Counted from the stretch's first letter, positions 27,242 through 37,515 are shown. The stretch is 64,000 nucleotides of DNA from Mucilaginibacter sp. OK098 (GCF_900142915.1 NZ_FRCM01000004.1:248001-312000), one strand, 5' to 3'. Numbers and translations are program-made. Notes: generated from the sequence alone by a model not told the origin.

Positions 27242-27541
27242 TTATTTTTCTTCACATTCCGGCAGTAATAAAAGTTTATCTGTTACGGTTTCATCAACAA
27301 CAGTTTTAACATATTTATTTCCCTTCGGGCAAATTGCGGGTATAAGGTAGGTTTTGTTTCCCTTAGCATCCTTTATATAAGCTTCACCATTACCGTCTTT
27401 TATCCAGTCATGGATCAGCGTTCGTTCGGTTATACCGTTTACATTTATCCGCTCGTTAACCCATTCAAAATAATCAATTGCTAAATAAGGGTTTTCGTTG
27501 CTTTCCTCGTCTTTTTTAATACAAATTATTCTTACGGCCAT
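27242..27541 (-). CDS. DUF3892-like small protein
   Basis: The 99-residue soluble product begins VRIICIKKDEESNENPYLAI and ends NKYVKTVVDETVTDKLLLLP followed by EC. The pattern (basic N-terminal strand, central W, YVKT...DNLL-LPEC-type end) matches my memory of DUF3892, which has no known function. Convergent with the CYTH gene with almost no gap. Confidence 0.6.
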   Translation of the reverse strand: MAVRIICIKKDEESNENPYLAIDYFEWVNERINVNGITERTLIHDWIKDGNGEAYIKDAKGNKTYLIPAICPKGNKYVKTVVDETVTDKLLLLPECEEK

Positions 27542-27756
27542 TTTAGTAACGTTTAGTTAATTAGGTGCCGTAAAATTAAATCAAAGGACCAAACAGGTAT
27601 TCAGTATTTTCACCTGTTTTAATGCGTAAAACTACGTATTGTGCATATCCGAAAGCACCAATTTTAATTTCATTGAAATAAATTATCCCCGAAGGCAACC
27701 TTTTCTACCCTGCATCCGTGATACTGTAAAACAACATTTAATTAAATATTTATTTT

Positions 27757-28116
27757 ATGAAAAGGAATTTCGTCTATTTATCGCTGATAGTTTTAGCCGG
27801 TTTATCATTAATTTACAGTTGCTCGTCAAACAAAGCAAAGGTAAACCCTACTCCCTCAACCCCTGCTGCTACAGTGGCTATACAAAATTTTGCATTTGTA
27901 CCGGCAACCGTAAACATTAAGGTTGGCAATTCTATAACATGGACAAACATGGATACCGCACCCCATACAGCAACCGACCTTGCAAATGCATTTGATAGTG
28001 GTAGCCTTACAACCGGTAAAACGTTCAATTTTACATTTAATACGGCAGGTACCTATACCTATCATTGCCTTATACATTCAATGATGAAAACGGCAACCGT
28101 GGTTGTAACTAACTAA
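27757..28116 (+). CDS. Cupredoxin-domain lipoprotein (amicyanin/plastocyanin-like)
   Basis: The 119-residue product has a lipoprotein-type signal (Cys22 in LIYSCSS). The mature domain is a small type 1 copper fold: FAFVPATVNIKVGNSITWTN, APHTATD and YHCLIHSMM. Copper ligands are visible as His70, Cys104, His107 and Met110. It is a likely periplasmic or outer-membrane-anchored electron carrier. No copper oxidase or c-type cytochrome gene is adjacent, so the partner is unknown. A clean terminator follows. Confidence 0.9.
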   Translation: MKRNFVYLSLIVLAGLSLIYSCSSNKAKVNPTPSTPAATVAIQNFAFVPATVNIKVGNSITWTNMDTAPHTATDLANAFDSGSLTTGKTFNFTFNTAGTYTYHCLIHSMMKTATVVVTN

Positions 28117-28150
28117 TTAGCGTATTTTTGTTTAATTGAGATAATAATGA

Positions 28151-28185
28151 GGGACGTTGCAGCAAAGCTACAGCGTCCCTTTTTT
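28151..28185 (+). terminator. Terminator of the cupredoxin gene
   Basis: gggacgttg (28151-28159) pairs with cagcgtccc (28171-28179, one G-T pair) and is followed directly by six T residues. Confidence 0.88.
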
Positions 28186-28335
28186 ATTCTATTGCTTTAC
28201 CTTCTGCATTAAATTACCCCTTAAATCCAAATGAAAGCTGATTTTCCGGTTTGCTAAAATAAATGAGCTGAAAGTGCTGAACTTTGGGGTAAAATGGAAA
28301 AACTGCATTCAAAAAGGCATTTAGTATTGATGTTG

Positions 28336-29190
28336 CTAAGCTGTAGATTGTTGAATTTGTTTCCGGAAATCAGTCGGGTTAACTCCTTTATTCTTCCTGA
28401 AGAATTTATTAAAATGGCTAAGGTCATTAAAACCCAGTTCATTGCTGATCTCTTTGATAGAGAAAGAGCTAAATTTTAACCTGTTAATAATTAAATGGAG
28501 CTTATAATTATTAATATAATCAATAAGCGTAACGCCCATTTGCTCTTTAAAATACTGCCCGAGGTAATGTTTTGAATAACCAAATTGGTTCGCCAGGTTG
28601 TTTACCTGTACCAGGTTGGCCTCGTATATATGCTCATGTATATAGTTAACAAGTGCGGTTATTTTGGACAAGAACTTTTGGGTTGTTTTAACCGGCACGC
28701 AGCTAACATTTCTTTTCATGATCAGCAGCAGCGATTTGATCAGCAAATACATTACTTCGTTATTTTCATCCAGGGTCTCTTGCCATTCGCAAAGTATCAG
28801 GTCAATCAATTGCGCTATTTTATGAGCTATTGCCCCCGTTTTTGGAGCGAATGATTCCTGCCGGCCGGCAAACACCAATAATTCATCAACATCTTTATTC
28901 CAGTTGCTCTGAACTTGTATATTTTCAATATTTTTTAAATAAACATTCGTGAATTTCAGGAACGTAAACGCTGTTTCTTCTTCAATAATAAAACGATGAA
29001 TATCAGCAGGCGAAAGCAGGAATAAACTATTTTCTTTATACGGATAATGCACGCCTGATAAACAATGACTCCCTTTTCCTTTATGGATAAACACAATTTC
29101 AAAATGATTGTGGCCATGCAGCGGGTGCTGCCATTCAGTCGCTGTAAGATGGGCTATCTTCAAAAAATCATGTTGAATATACTTCTTCAT
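28336..29190 (-). CDS. AraC-family transcriptional regulator
   Basis: The 284-residue product has an N-terminal cupin-like sensor (HPLHGHNHFEIVFIHKGKGS, SLFLLSPADIHRFI) and a C-terminal double HTH (about 185-280: VNNLANQFGYSKHYLGQYFK and FSIKEISNELGFNDLSHFNK, ending KNKGVNPTDFRKQI). It is divergently placed from the PRISE-like reductase gene, which is probably its target. On its own strand TACTTTTG lies only 5 bp before the ATG (see promoter entry). The inducing ligand is unknown. Confidence 0.93.
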   Translation of the reverse strand: MKKYIQHDFLKIAHLTATEWQHPLHGHNHFEIVFIHKGKGSHCLSGVHYPYKENSLFLLSPADIHRFIIEEETAFTFLKFTNVYLKNIENIQVQSNWNKDVDELLVFAGRQESFAPKTGAIAHKIAQLIDLILCEWQETLDENNEVMYLLIKSLLLIMKRNVSCVPVKTTQKFLSKITALVNYIHEHIYEANLVQVNNLANQFGYSKHYLGQYFKEQMGVTLIDYINNYKLHLIINRLKFSSFSIKEISNELGFNDLSHFNKFFRKNKGVNPTDFRKQIQQSTA

Positions 29191-29195
29191 TTACC

Positions 29196-29203
29196 CAAAA
29201 GTA
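29196..29203 (-). promoter_or_regulatory. -7 box next to the araC-type gene start
   Basis: TACTTTTG (minus strand) matches TAnnTTTG and ends 5 nt before the ATG. A TTG triplet lies about 21 bp further upstream, near the expected -33 spacing. Transcription would start at or within a nucleotide or two of the start codon. Confidence 0.45.
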
Positions 29204-29248
29204 CAATTTAATACTACAAATGTACAACTACACCTTTTAAGATGGCCA

Positions 29249-29256
29249 TAACTTTG
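29249..29256 (+). promoter_or_regulatory. -7 box for the PRISE-like reductase gene
   Basis: TAACTTTG matches TAnnTTTG perfectly and ends 21 bp before the ATG at 29278. It lies inside the longer frame that starts at 29242, which supports the later start. Confidence 0.55.
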
Positions 29257-29277
29257 TTGCTAATAAATAAGAGCACA

Positions 29278-30339
29278 ATGAAACAAAATAAAAAAAAGGT
29301 AGCGCTTATAGCAGGCTCACAAGGTGTAATAGGGCTTAATTTAATAAAGCACCTTTCGACACAGGATGATTGGGAAATTATCGGGCTTTCAAGACGTGGC
29401 GGGGTCTCAACAGATAAGGTCAGGCATATTGCAGTAGATCTTTTAGATCCTAAAGACACTTACCAAAAACTAAGTGGTTTAAGCCGGGTAACCCATTTAT
29501 TTTACACCGCTTACCAGGACAAACCTACATGGGCCGAACTGGTTGAACCAAATGTAAGCATGCTGGTAAACGCAGTAAATGCAATAGAGAAAGTTGCTGA
29601 TAAACTACAGCATATAAGCTTGATGCAAGGCTACAAAGTTTACGGCGCACATTTAGGGCCATTTAAGACCCCGGCGCGCGAAACCGATGGCGAGCATATG
29701 CCGCCGGAGTTTAATGTGGACCAGCAAAAGTTTTTAGAGCAGTGCCAGCAAAATAAAAGCTGGTCATGGTCTGCCATAAGGCCGTCTGTTGTAGGTGGCT
29801 TTGGATTAGGGAACCCGATGAATTTGGCAATGGTAATTGCTGTTTATGCTTCCATGTCAAAAGAGCTTGGGATCCCGTTACGTTTCCCGGGCAAACCAGG
29901 CGCTTATGATAAACTACTTGAAATGACAGATGCTGATTTGCTGGCAAAGGCAACTGTATGGGCCGCAACAAACCCTAATTGTGCTAACCAGGCTTTTAAT
30001 ATTAATAATGGCGACTTATTTAGATGGAACGATATGTGGCCAAAGTTTGCCCGTTATTTTGAAATGGAAATTGCACCTCCGCTGCCCATGTTATTAAACG
30101 TAATTATGGCCGACAAAGAAAAGCTATGGAACGAAATGGTAGAAAAACATCACCTGGCCCCGCATACTTACCAGGAAGTTTCATCATGGATCTTTGGCGA
30201 TTTTGTTTTTGCCTGGGATTATGACATGATTGCAGATGGCTCAAAGGCCCGTCGCTTCGGTTTTCACGAGTTTGTAGACACTGAAAAAATGTTCTATGAT
30301 ATTTTTGATGATCTACGCGATCGTAAGGTGATACCTTAA
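29278..30339 (+). CDS. SDR oxidoreductase of the PRISE (progesterone 5-beta-reductase/iridoid synthase-like) group
   Basis: This extended short-chain dehydrogenase of 353 residues from MKQNKKKVAL has a Rossmann motif GSQGVIG (13-19) and the SRR sequence used for NADPH. The block QGYKVYG...GPF (118-129) matches the PRISE TGxKHYxGP motif (Lys120, Tyr122). SVVGGFGLGNPMNLAMVIAV and AFNINNGDLFRWNDMWPKFA are also hallmark blocks. The segment that carries the catalytic tyrosine in plant PRISE enzymes (NFYY) reads EFNVDQQ here, so that tyrosine seems absent. It reduces an enone-like substrate if active. Likely controlled by the divergent AraC protein. Confidence 0.82.
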   Translation: MKQNKKKVALIAGSQGVIGLNLIKHLSTQDDWEIIGLSRRGGVSTDKVRHIAVDLLDPKDTYQKLSGLSRVTHLFYTAYQDKPTWAELVEPNVSMLVNAVNAIEKVADKLQHISLMQGYKVYGAHLGPFKTPARETDGEHMPPEFNVDQQKFLEQCQQNKSWSWSAIRPSVVGGFGLGNPMNLAMVIAVYASMSKELGIPLRFPGKPGAYDKLLEMTDADLLAKATVWAATNPNCANQAFNINNGDLFRWNDMWPKFARYFEMEIAPPLPMLLNVIMADKEKLWNEMVEKHHLAPHTYQEVSSWIFGDFVFAWDYDMIADGSKARRFGFHEFVDTEKMFYDIFDDLRDRKVIP

Positions 30340-30588
30340 ATTAACGTGAGTTCGGTATAAACATTAGTGAAACAGTCTGATTATAAACTACTTACATCTA
30401 TTTAATTCTTGATAAATATCTAAATATTTGATAATCAGCATGTTTCACTGCGTTCCACCCGTTCCGTTGTGAAAAATGGAACGCTTTTCCGGTGTGGATA
30501 CACAAATTTTCGCTTCGCCTTAACGCGGTTGGAGAAGGGTTTGGGGTGAGGTGTTCGGTGCTTATGTCGAACTCGCGTTAAATTAAGT
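30334..30588. repeat. MITE-like element with ~26-bp imperfect terminal inverted repeats
   Basis: The left end (30335-30360: cttaaattaacgtgagttcg and following) and the right end (30561-30586) are inverted copies with about five differences. The interior of about 200 bp holds smaller inverted words (gttccac/gtggaac-like) and gaagggtttggggtgagg. No coding capacity. A short palindrome near 23583-23602 carries a related core (ttaacgtgaactt). Confidence 0.6.
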
Positions 30589-30606
30589 TGGATGCTTTTC
30601 AATTAA

Positions 30607-30960
30607 TCAACCCATAAAAAACTGCTGGCTCACAATCTTCCCATTTTCAACTTTGTAAACGCAAAGCTCTTCGAGCATTTTACTTTCATGCCCCTTAACT
30701 GTAAAATGCATGGAAAGAATTACACTGAAGTAGCTCCCGGCAAAAATTGCATCAGCCACTTTGATATCATGGATCTCTACATTGGCAAGAAATTGTTTTT
30801 CGCGCTCAATCAGTTTATGAAGGCCGGTAAAAGGCTCATTTTTATAATTGGGGTCAATGCTTACTGCATTATCAGCATATAACTCGGTATAAGCTTCAAC
30901 AAATTTGCGCTCATTACATAATGAAGCTAAGCGACCGGCAATTTCTGGTATCGTGTTCAT
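30607..30960 (-). CDS. SnoaL-like/NTF2-fold protein
   Basis: This 117-residue cone-fold domain shows LASLCNERKFVEAYTELYAD, NAVSIDPN and FTGLHKLIEREKQFLANVE at the N-terminal half, then SVILSMHFTVKGHESKMLEE and VYKVENGKIVSQQFFM. This is typical of SnoaL-like polyketide-cyclase-type or ketosteroid isomerase-type domains. Stand-alone members act as small isomerases or hydrolases, or have unknown roles. Monocistronic. Confidence 0.83.
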   Translation of the reverse strand: MNTIPEIAGRLASLCNERKFVEAYTELYADNAVSIDPNYKNEPFTGLHKLIEREKQFLANVEIHDIKVADAIFAGSYFSVILSMHFTVKGHESKMLEELCVYKVENGKIVSQQFFMG

Positions 30961-31457
30961 TCTTTTGAAAGTTTATGTCGTGATACTAATCAACGGTAAT
31001 AACTATGCAAATGTTTACAACATCAGTCCTTTAAACGCAAAGAATGATATAGAAATGATATAATAAAACAAGGTTAGCAGATTTTCTTCCATTGTCGCAA
31101 AATAAGGCGGGGAGTTTCTATAAAAATTTCATCCATTTTATTTGTTTGCCACAATGCTTTTAAAACTAAAAATTATTCCTCCAAAAACAATTTATTACGC
31201 ACAATTCGTTTTTAATAAACCATGATGGCTTATTAACAGATAGATTTAGTAGAGGTTTATTTTGCAATAAGCGGCAAATTATCACCTTTCAATTTTTATA
31301 ATAATAATATTCTAGTGTATTTTTTATCAAATCATCAATTTAAAGCTTTATAAATACAATGTTATTTAGAAAAATACAAAAATTTTAAGATATTTTCAAT
31401 TTAAACTCACATTCAGTAACTTCGTAGTTGCACCATTTATAAACATTATTCTTTACA
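30961..31457. other. Spacer upstream of gltB
   Basis: About 500 bp of AT-rich DNA with no credible gene. TAACTTCG (31417-31424), one base from the TAnnTTTG consensus, lies 33 bp before gltB and is a weak promoter candidate. Nothing else was recognised. Confidence 0.35.
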
Positions 31458-34400
31458 ATGGATCAAGCTGAAAGCCACCAGGGCCTTTACCGGCCAGAAT
31501 TTGAACACGACTCGTGCGGTACCGGATTTATTACTAACATTAATGGTCATAAAAGTTACCAGATAATTGATGATGCCCTAACCATGCTCGAAAACATGGA
31601 GCATAGAGGCGCATGCGGCTGCGACCCGGAATCGGGCGACGGCGCTGGAATACTGATACAACTACCCCACGAATTTTTTATGGAAGAATGCTCCGACCTG
31701 GAGATCAGTTTACCTGAACCGGGCGAATATGGAGTTGGAATGATTTTCTTCCCTAAGGAATCATCCTTAAAAAAGGGATGTAAAACAATAATTGACAATG
31801 CAATTGAAAAGTTGGGCCTGCATACCTTAGGGTATCGTAAAATAACAACTAATTCATCGGTTATTGGCGAAACTGCCCGTAAGGCTGAGCCTAACGTGGA
31901 ACAGCTCTTTATCCAACGCCCGCACAACATAACTAATGTTGATGATTTTGAGCGTAAGCTTTATATACTAAGGCGTTATATTAATAAAACGGTTACTGAA
32001 ACTATCCCTGCCGCTACTGAGCATTTTTACTTTACCTCGCTATCCTGTAAAACAATAATTTACAAGGGCCAGTTAACTACCTATCAGCTGCGCAAATACT
32101 TTACCGATCTTGCCGATCCGCGGATAGCATCGGGCTTTGCCATGATCCATTCGCGTTTCTCAACCAATACTTTTCCATCATGGAAACTGGCTCAGCCTTT
32201 CAGACTGATTGCCCATAATGGCGAGATCAACACCCTTACGGGTAACTTAAACTGGTTTTATTCGGGTTTAAAATCATATGCATCTTCCTACTTCACCAAT
32301 GAAGAGATGGAGATGCTGCTGCCAGTAATTGATAACAATCAATCAGACTCGGCCTGTTTGGATAACATAATCGAGATCCTGCAGCATACCGGCCGTTCAT
32401 TGCCGCATGTAATGATGATGCTGATCCCTGAAGCATGGGATGGCAACGAGCAAATGGACCCGGTTAAAAAAGCATTCTATGAGTTCCATGCCACTTTAAC
32501 TGAGCCATGGGACGGCCCTGCCGCCATTACATTTACCGACGGTAAACTGGTAGGTGCCTTGCTTGACAGGAATGGCCTGCGCCCATTGCGTTTTGTGGTA
32601 ACTAAGGATGGCCGCGTTATTGCCGCTTCGGAAGCCGGCGTATTAAACCTTGACGAAAGCTTGGTTGTTCGCAAAGGCCGTTTACAGCCTGGTAAAATGT
32701 TATTGATTGATACCGAGCAGGGCCTGATAATTACTGACGATGAAATAAAACACCAAATTGCTTCCCGTCAGCCTTATGGTCGCTGGCTTGAAAATTATAA
32801 GATCCGTTTGGGTGAGCTTGCCGAGCCGCGTTTGGCATTTGCCAGCTTGTCGGAAGATTCTGTTTTCCGTTACCAGCAGGTATTCGGTTATAGCCGCGAG
32901 GATATTGATACCATTATAAAGCCAATGGCCCTGGATGGTAAAGAGCCTATCGGATCAATGGGTACTGATGTGCCACTGGCTATCTTATCTGATAAGCCAC
33001 AGCACTTATCAAGCTATTTTAAACAATTTTTTGCCCAGGTTACCAACCCGCCTATCGACCCGATCCGCGAGCGTTTGGTAATGAGTTTGGCTACCTTTAT
33101 AGGTAACAACGGTAATTTATTGGATGAGGATAAAATGCATTGCCATTGCGTGGTATTGCAGCATCCTATCCTTAAAAATCATCAGCTCGAAAAATTAAGA
33201 AGTATTGATACAGGCATGTTCCATGCCAAAACCCTGCAAACCTATTATAATGCCGATGGCATGCCGGGTTCGCTGGAAAAAGGGATAGCAAGGCTTTGCC
33301 GTTATGCAGAGGATTCTGTGGATGACGGTTTTGAAGTATTGATCTTATCTGACCGTGCTATTGATTCGGAGCATGCTCCTATTCCATCATTACTGGCGGT
33401 ATCAGCGGTACACCATCATTTGATCAGGAGCGGCCGCCGTGGCGCCGTAGGTTTGGTGGTTGAAACCGGCGATACCTGGGAAGTACACCATTTTGCTTGT
33501 TTACTTGCATTTGGTGCCACAGCCATCAATCCATACCTGGCTTTATCAACCATTGAAACTTTAAAAAACAATGGCAGTTTAGAAACCAGCCTTGATTTAA
33601 AAACATTACATAAAAACTATGTAAAATCGGTTAATGACGGCTTGTTGAAGATCTTCTCAAAAATGGGAATCTCAACTTTACAGTCATATCACGGTTCGCA
33701 GGTATTTGAGATCCTGGGCATCAACCAAACTGTTGTTAATAAATACTTTACCGGCGCGGTAACCCGCATTGGCGGTTTAGGCCTTGATGAAATTGCCCGT
33801 GAGTCGCTTTGCAAACATAAAATAGGTTTTGGCGGATCTAAAACAGGTACGCACTTATTGCCTGAAGGCGGTATTTACCAATGGAAACGTCGTGGCGAAC
33901 AACATTTGTTTAACCCTACAACAGTTCACTTGTTACAGCACGCTACCCGCAGTAACAGCTACGATGTTTATAAAAACTATGCTAAAGAAATAAACGAGCA
34001 AAGCGAAAAGCATTTTACCATCCGTGGTTTGCTTGACTTTGCCCATCACCGCGAAGCTATAAGTATTGATGAGGTTGAACCTGCAGAAAACATCATGAAA
34101 CGCTTTGCAACAGGCGCCATGTCATTCGGCTCAATCTCGCACGAAGCTCACAGCACAATGGCTATTGCTATGAACCGCATTGGCGGCAAAAGCAACACCG
34201 GTGAAGGCGGCGAAGATGAACTAAGATATGAATTGATGCCTAACGGCGATTCAATGCGCTCGGCTATCAAGCAAGTGGCATCGGCACGTTTTGGGGTTAC
34301 CTCAAACTATTTGACCAATGCCGATGAACTGCAGATAAAAATGGCACAAGGTGCAAAACCGGGTGAAGGCGGACAACTGCCCGGTCATAAAGTTGATGAC

Positions 34401-35978
34401 TGGATTGCAAAAACCCGTCACTCAACTCCGGGGGTTGGTTTAATATCGCCTCCACCGCACCATGATATTTATTCAATTGAAGATTTGGCCCAGCTGATCT
34501 TCGACCTTAAAAATGCTAACCGTACCGCACGGATCAACGTAAAGCTGGTATCAAAAGCAGGCGTAGGTACTATAGCAGCAGGCGTTGCCAAGGCACATGC
34601 CGATGTTATTTTAATTGCAGGCTATGATGGTGGCACAGGGGCCTCTCCTATCAGTTCTGTAAAACATGCAGGCCTGCCATGGGAGCTTGGCTTGACCGAA
34701 GCACACCAAACACTGGTACGCAATAAACTGCGCAGCCGTGTTGTGCTGCAAACAGACGGCCAGTTAAAAACCGGTCGCGATTTGGCTATAGCCTGTTTAA
34801 TGGGCGCCGAAGAATGGGGTGTGGCTACCGCAGCCTTAGTTGCAGGCGGCTGTATAATGATGCGCAAGTGCCATTTAAACACCTGCCCCGTTGGCGTTGC
34901 CACTCAGGATCCGGAATTAAGAAAACTATTCTCGGGCAAGCCTGAGCATGTGGTTAACCTGTTCCGCTTTATGGCTGAGGAGCTGCGCGAAATAATGGCC
35001 GAGCTTGGTTTCCGTACCATTAATGAAATGGTTGGCCGCGTTCAGTTTCTGAAAGTAAAAGATGGACTTCAAAACTGGAAAGCGCAAAAGATCGATCTAT
35101 CAGGTATTTTGCACCCGGTAAATAATCCAAAGGATGTTACCCTGTACAATAGCGAAAAACAGGATCATGGCATGGACGCTATACTCGACTGGCAATTATT
35201 AGAAGCCGCGAAACCTGCTTTGGAGGATAAAACACCAGTATTTGCATCATTTGATGTAAGAAACGTTGACCGTACTATCGGGACGCTGTTGTCGAATGAG
35301 ATTTCGAAGATCTACGGTTCAGCCGGCTTACCGGATAATACCATCAACTATAAATTTAAAGGATCAGCCGGCCAAAGCTTTGGTGCTTTTGCTACCAAAG
35401 GAATTTCATTCGAACTGGAAGGCGAAGCTAACGATTACGTTGGTAAAGGTTTATCAGGTGCGCAGCTTGCTATCTATCCGTCAGAAAAAGCAACATTTAC
35501 ACCAGAGGATAATATCATTATTGGCAACGTGGCGCTATATGGTGCAACATCGGGCGAGGTATTTATCCGTGGTATGGCAGGAGAGCGCTTTGCGGTACGT
35601 AATTCAGGAGCTACAACTGTTGTTGAAGGTATTGGCGACCATGGTTGCGAATACATGACAGGTGGCCTTGCATTAATATTAGGCGAAACAGGCAGAAACT
35701 TTGCCGCAGGTATGAGCGGCGGGATTGCCTGGATCTATAATCCGAACAATACATTCGCCGAAAACTGCAATACCGAAATGGTTGATCTTGACCCTTTATC
35801 CATACAGGATGAACAACAGATAACCACGTTACTGCACAAGCACGTTAATTTAACGGGCAGCAAGGTTGCGCAAACATTACTTAAAAACTGGGACAAAGCA
35901 TCAACCCAGTTTGTTAAAGTATATCCAAAAGAGTATAAAAAAGTATTAGAGAAATTACAATATCAAACTATCAGCTAA
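31458..35978 (+). CDS. gltB: Glutamate synthase (NADPH) large subunit
   Basis: It transfers the amide of glutamine to 2-oxoglutarate. The 1506-residue length fits bacterial alpha subunits. An N-terminal propeptide of 19 residues precedes the Ntn nucleophile Cys20 (DSCGTGFI). The class II amidotransferase domain follows (about 20-430, HNGEINTLTGNLNW), then the central domain, the FMN-binding synthase domain (GGKSNTGEGGEDELRY, AGYDGGTGASPISSVKHAG) with 3Fe-4S cysteines in CIMMRKCHLNTCPVG (about 1132), and the C-terminal GXGXG beta-helix. It overlaps gltD by one base, so the subunits are co-translated. Confidence 0.97.
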   Translation: MDQAESHQGLYRPEFEHDSCGTGFITNINGHKSYQIIDDALTMLENMEHRGACGCDPESGDGAGILIQLPHEFFMEECSDLEISLPEPGEYGVGMIFFPKESSLKKGCKTIIDNAIEKLGLHTLGYRKITTNSSVIGETARKAEPNVEQLFIQRPHNITNVDDFERKLYILRRYINKTVTETIPAATEHFYFTSLSCKTIIYKGQLTTYQLRKYFTDLADPRIASGFAMIHSRFSTNTFPSWKLAQPFRLIAHNGEINTLTGNLNWFYSGLKSYASSYFTNEEMEMLLPVIDNNQSDSACLDNIIEILQHTGRSLPHVMMMLIPEAWDGNEQMDPVKKAFYEFHATLTEPWDGPAAITFTDGKLVGALLDRNGLRPLRFVVTKDGRVIAASEAGVLNLDESLVVRKGRLQPGKMLLIDTEQGLIITDDEIKHQIASRQPYGRWLENYKIRLGELAEPRLAFASLSEDSVFRYQQVFGYSREDIDTIIKPMALDGKEPIGSMGTDVPLAILSDKPQHLSSYFKQFFAQVTNPPIDPIRERLVMSLATFIGNNGNLLDEDKMHCHCVVLQHPILKNHQLEKLRSIDTGMFHAKTLQTYYNADGMPGSLEKGIARLCRYAEDSVDDGFEVLILSDRAIDSEHAPIPSLLAVSAVHHHLIRSGRRGAVGLVVETGDTWEVHHFACLLAFGATAINPYLALSTIETLKNNGSLETSLDLKTLHKNYVKSVNDGLLKIFSKMGISTLQSYHGSQVFEILGINQTVVNKYFTGAVTRIGGLGLDEIARESLCKHKIGFGGSKTGTHLLPEGGIYQWKRRGEQHLFNPTTVHLLQHATRSNSYDVYKNYAKEINEQSEKHFTIRGLLDFAHHREAISIDEVEPAENIMKRFATGAMSFGSISHEAHSTMAIAMNRIGGKSNTGEGGEDELRYELMPNGDSMRSAIKQVASARFGVTSNYLTNADELQIKMAQGAKPGEGGQLPGHKVDDWIAKTRHSTPGVGLISPPPHHDIYSIEDLAQLIFDLKNANRTARINVKLVSKAGVGTIAAGVAKAHADVILIAGYDGGTGASPISSVKHAGLPWELGLTEAHQTLVRNKLRSRVVLQTDGQLKTGRDLAIACLMGAEEWGVATAALVAGGCIMMRKCHLNTCPVGVATQDPELRKLFSGKPEHVVNLFRFMAEELREIMAELGFRTINEMVGRVQFLKVKDGLQNWKAQKIDLSGILHPVNNPKDVTLYNSEKQDHGMDAILDWQLLEAAKPALEDKTPVFASFDVRNVDRTIGTLLSNEISKIYGSAGLPDNTINYKFKGSAGQSFGAFATKGISFELEGEANDYVGKGLSGAQLAIYPSEKATFTPEDNIIIGNVALYGATSGEVFIRGMAGERFAVRNSGATTVVEGIGDHGCEYMTGGLALILGETGRNFAAGMSGGIAWIYNPNNTFAENCNTEMVDLDPLSIQDEQQITTLLHKHVNLTGSKVAQTLLKNWDKASTQFVKVYPKEYKKVLEKLQYQTIS

Positions 35979-37456
35979 TGGGAAAACCAACAGGATTTCA
36001 GGAGTTTAACAGAGAGCTTCCTTCAAAAACACCGGTTGCAGAGCGCGTTAAAAACTATAACGAGTTTGTACACTCATATTCTGACGAGAAGCTTAACCAG
36101 CAATCGGCCCGCTGCATGAATTGCGGGATTCCGTTTTGTCATTCGGGTTGCCCGCTGGGCAACATCATTCCAGAATTTAACGATGCAGTGTATCGTAAAA
36201 ATTGGGAGGAAGCTTATAACATACTTTCATCAACCAATAACTTCCCGGAGTTTACCGGCAGGATCTGCCCGGCTCCCTGTGAGTCGGCCTGTGTGCTGGG
36301 GATCAATAAACCGGCAGTTGCCATTGAGGAAATTGAAAAGCATATTATTGAAATAGCTTATTCAAAAAATTTAGTACAGCCAACTGCACCACTTGTAAAA
36401 ACAGGTAAAAGCATAGCGGTAGTAGGATCAGGCCCGGCAGGCCTGGCAGCAGCAGCCCAGTTAGTTAAAGCAGGCCACGCGGTAACCGTTTATGAACGTG
36501 ATGACCGTGCAGGAGGCTTATTGCGCTACGGCATCCCTGATTTCAAATTGGAAAAATGGGTAGTTGACCGCCGGATCGAGGTTATGGAGAAAGATGGTGT
36601 TGAGTTTAAATACAATACCGAAGTAGGTAAGGATATTTCGGCAGATGAAGTTGTGCGCAGCAATGATGCCGTTATTATTGCAGGCGGATCAACTATTCCG
36701 CGAAACCTTAATATCCCCGGCAGGGAATTAAAAGGGGTCTATTTTGCAATGGACTTTTTAAAGCAGCAAAATAAACGTGTTAGCAATATTGATGTTAATG
36801 CTGATGAGATTTTAGCCACCGGTAAAGATGTAATTGTAATTGGCGGCGGTGATACCGGATCTGACTGTGTGGGTACTTCAAACCGCCAGGGTGCAAGCTC
36901 TATCAGGCAATTTGAGGTAATGATGCAACCACCGGAGCAACGTACACCACACATGCCATGGCCAACCTACCCTATGCTGCTTAAAACCACCAGCAGCCAT
37001 GAAGAAGGCGCAGACAGGCATTGGGGCATTGAAACAATAGAATTTTTAGGCGATGCTGAAGGCAATTTAAGAGCGCTAAAGGTTATTGACGTATCATGGG
37101 AAAATGATGTGATGGGGCGCCCTGTTACAAAAACTATTAAAGAAGGCTCTGAACGCGAGATCCCTTGTCAGCGGGTATTCCTGGCTATGGGCTTTTTAAA
37201 CCCGCAATATGACGGAATGATAGAAAGCCTGGGTATTGAGCTTGATCAACGTAAAAACGTAAAAGCAACAGAAGCCGCCTATCGCACCAATGTTAGCAAG
37301 GTATTTGCAGCCGGTGATATGCGCAGGGGCCAGTCGCTTGTAGTTTGGGCGATCTCTGAAGGCCGCGAAGCCGCACGCAGGGTTGACGAGTTTTTAATGG
37401 GGCACTCTATACTGGAAAGTAAAGATGCGGTGAATCAGTTTGAGCAGGTTTTTTGA
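35978..37456 (+). CDS. gltD: Glutamate synthase small subunit
   Basis: It feeds electrons from NAD(P)H to GltB. The 492-residue flavoprotein has two 4Fe-4S cysteine clusters near the start (Cys46, 49, 54, 58 in [13 protein letters not shown] and Cys97, 101, 105 in CPAPCESAC). The FAD motif is [14 protein letters not shown] near 145 and the pyridine-nucleotide motif [15 protein letters not shown] near 285. The C-terminal [20 protein letters not shown] is conserved. The ATG shares its A with the gltB stop (TAATG). A terminator follows. Confidence 0.97.
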   Translation: MGKPTGFQEFNRELPSKTPVAERVKNYNEFVHSYSDEKLNQQSARCMNCGIPFCHSGCPLGNIIPEFNDAVYRKNWEEAYNILSSTNNFPEFTGRICPAPCESACVLGINKPAVAIEEIEKHIIEIAYSKNLVQPTAPLVKTGKSIAVVGSGPAGLAAAAQLVKAGHAVTVYERDDRAGGLLRYGIPDFKLEKWVVDRRIEVMEKDGVEFKYNTEVGKDISADEVVRSNDAVIIAGGSTIPRNLNIPGRELKGVYFAMDFLKQQNKRVSNIDVNADEILATGKDVIVIGGGDTGSDCVGTSNRQGASSIRQFEVMMQPPEQRTPHMPWPTYPMLLKTTSSHEEGADRHWGIETIEFLGDAEGNLRALKVIDVSWENDVMGRPVTKTIKEGSEREIPCQRVFLAMGFLNPQYDGMIESLGIELDQRKNVKATEAAYRTNVSKVFAAGDMRRGQSLVVWAISEGREAARRVDEFLMGHSILESKDAVNQFEQVF

Positions 37457-37515
37457 GTTAGAGATTAGGTTTTCTTTCTTTCGGTCTTTACTGACTTTCC
37501 CGACTTTCGGACTTA
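37456..37515. repeat. Gattagag and tttcggact words after gltD
   Basis: Immediately after the gltD stop come gagttagagattagg and then ctttcggtctttactgac / tttcccgactttcggac (37479-37515). The same wording occurs at 26029-26063, 52105-52142 and 59213-59249. Confidence 0.65.
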
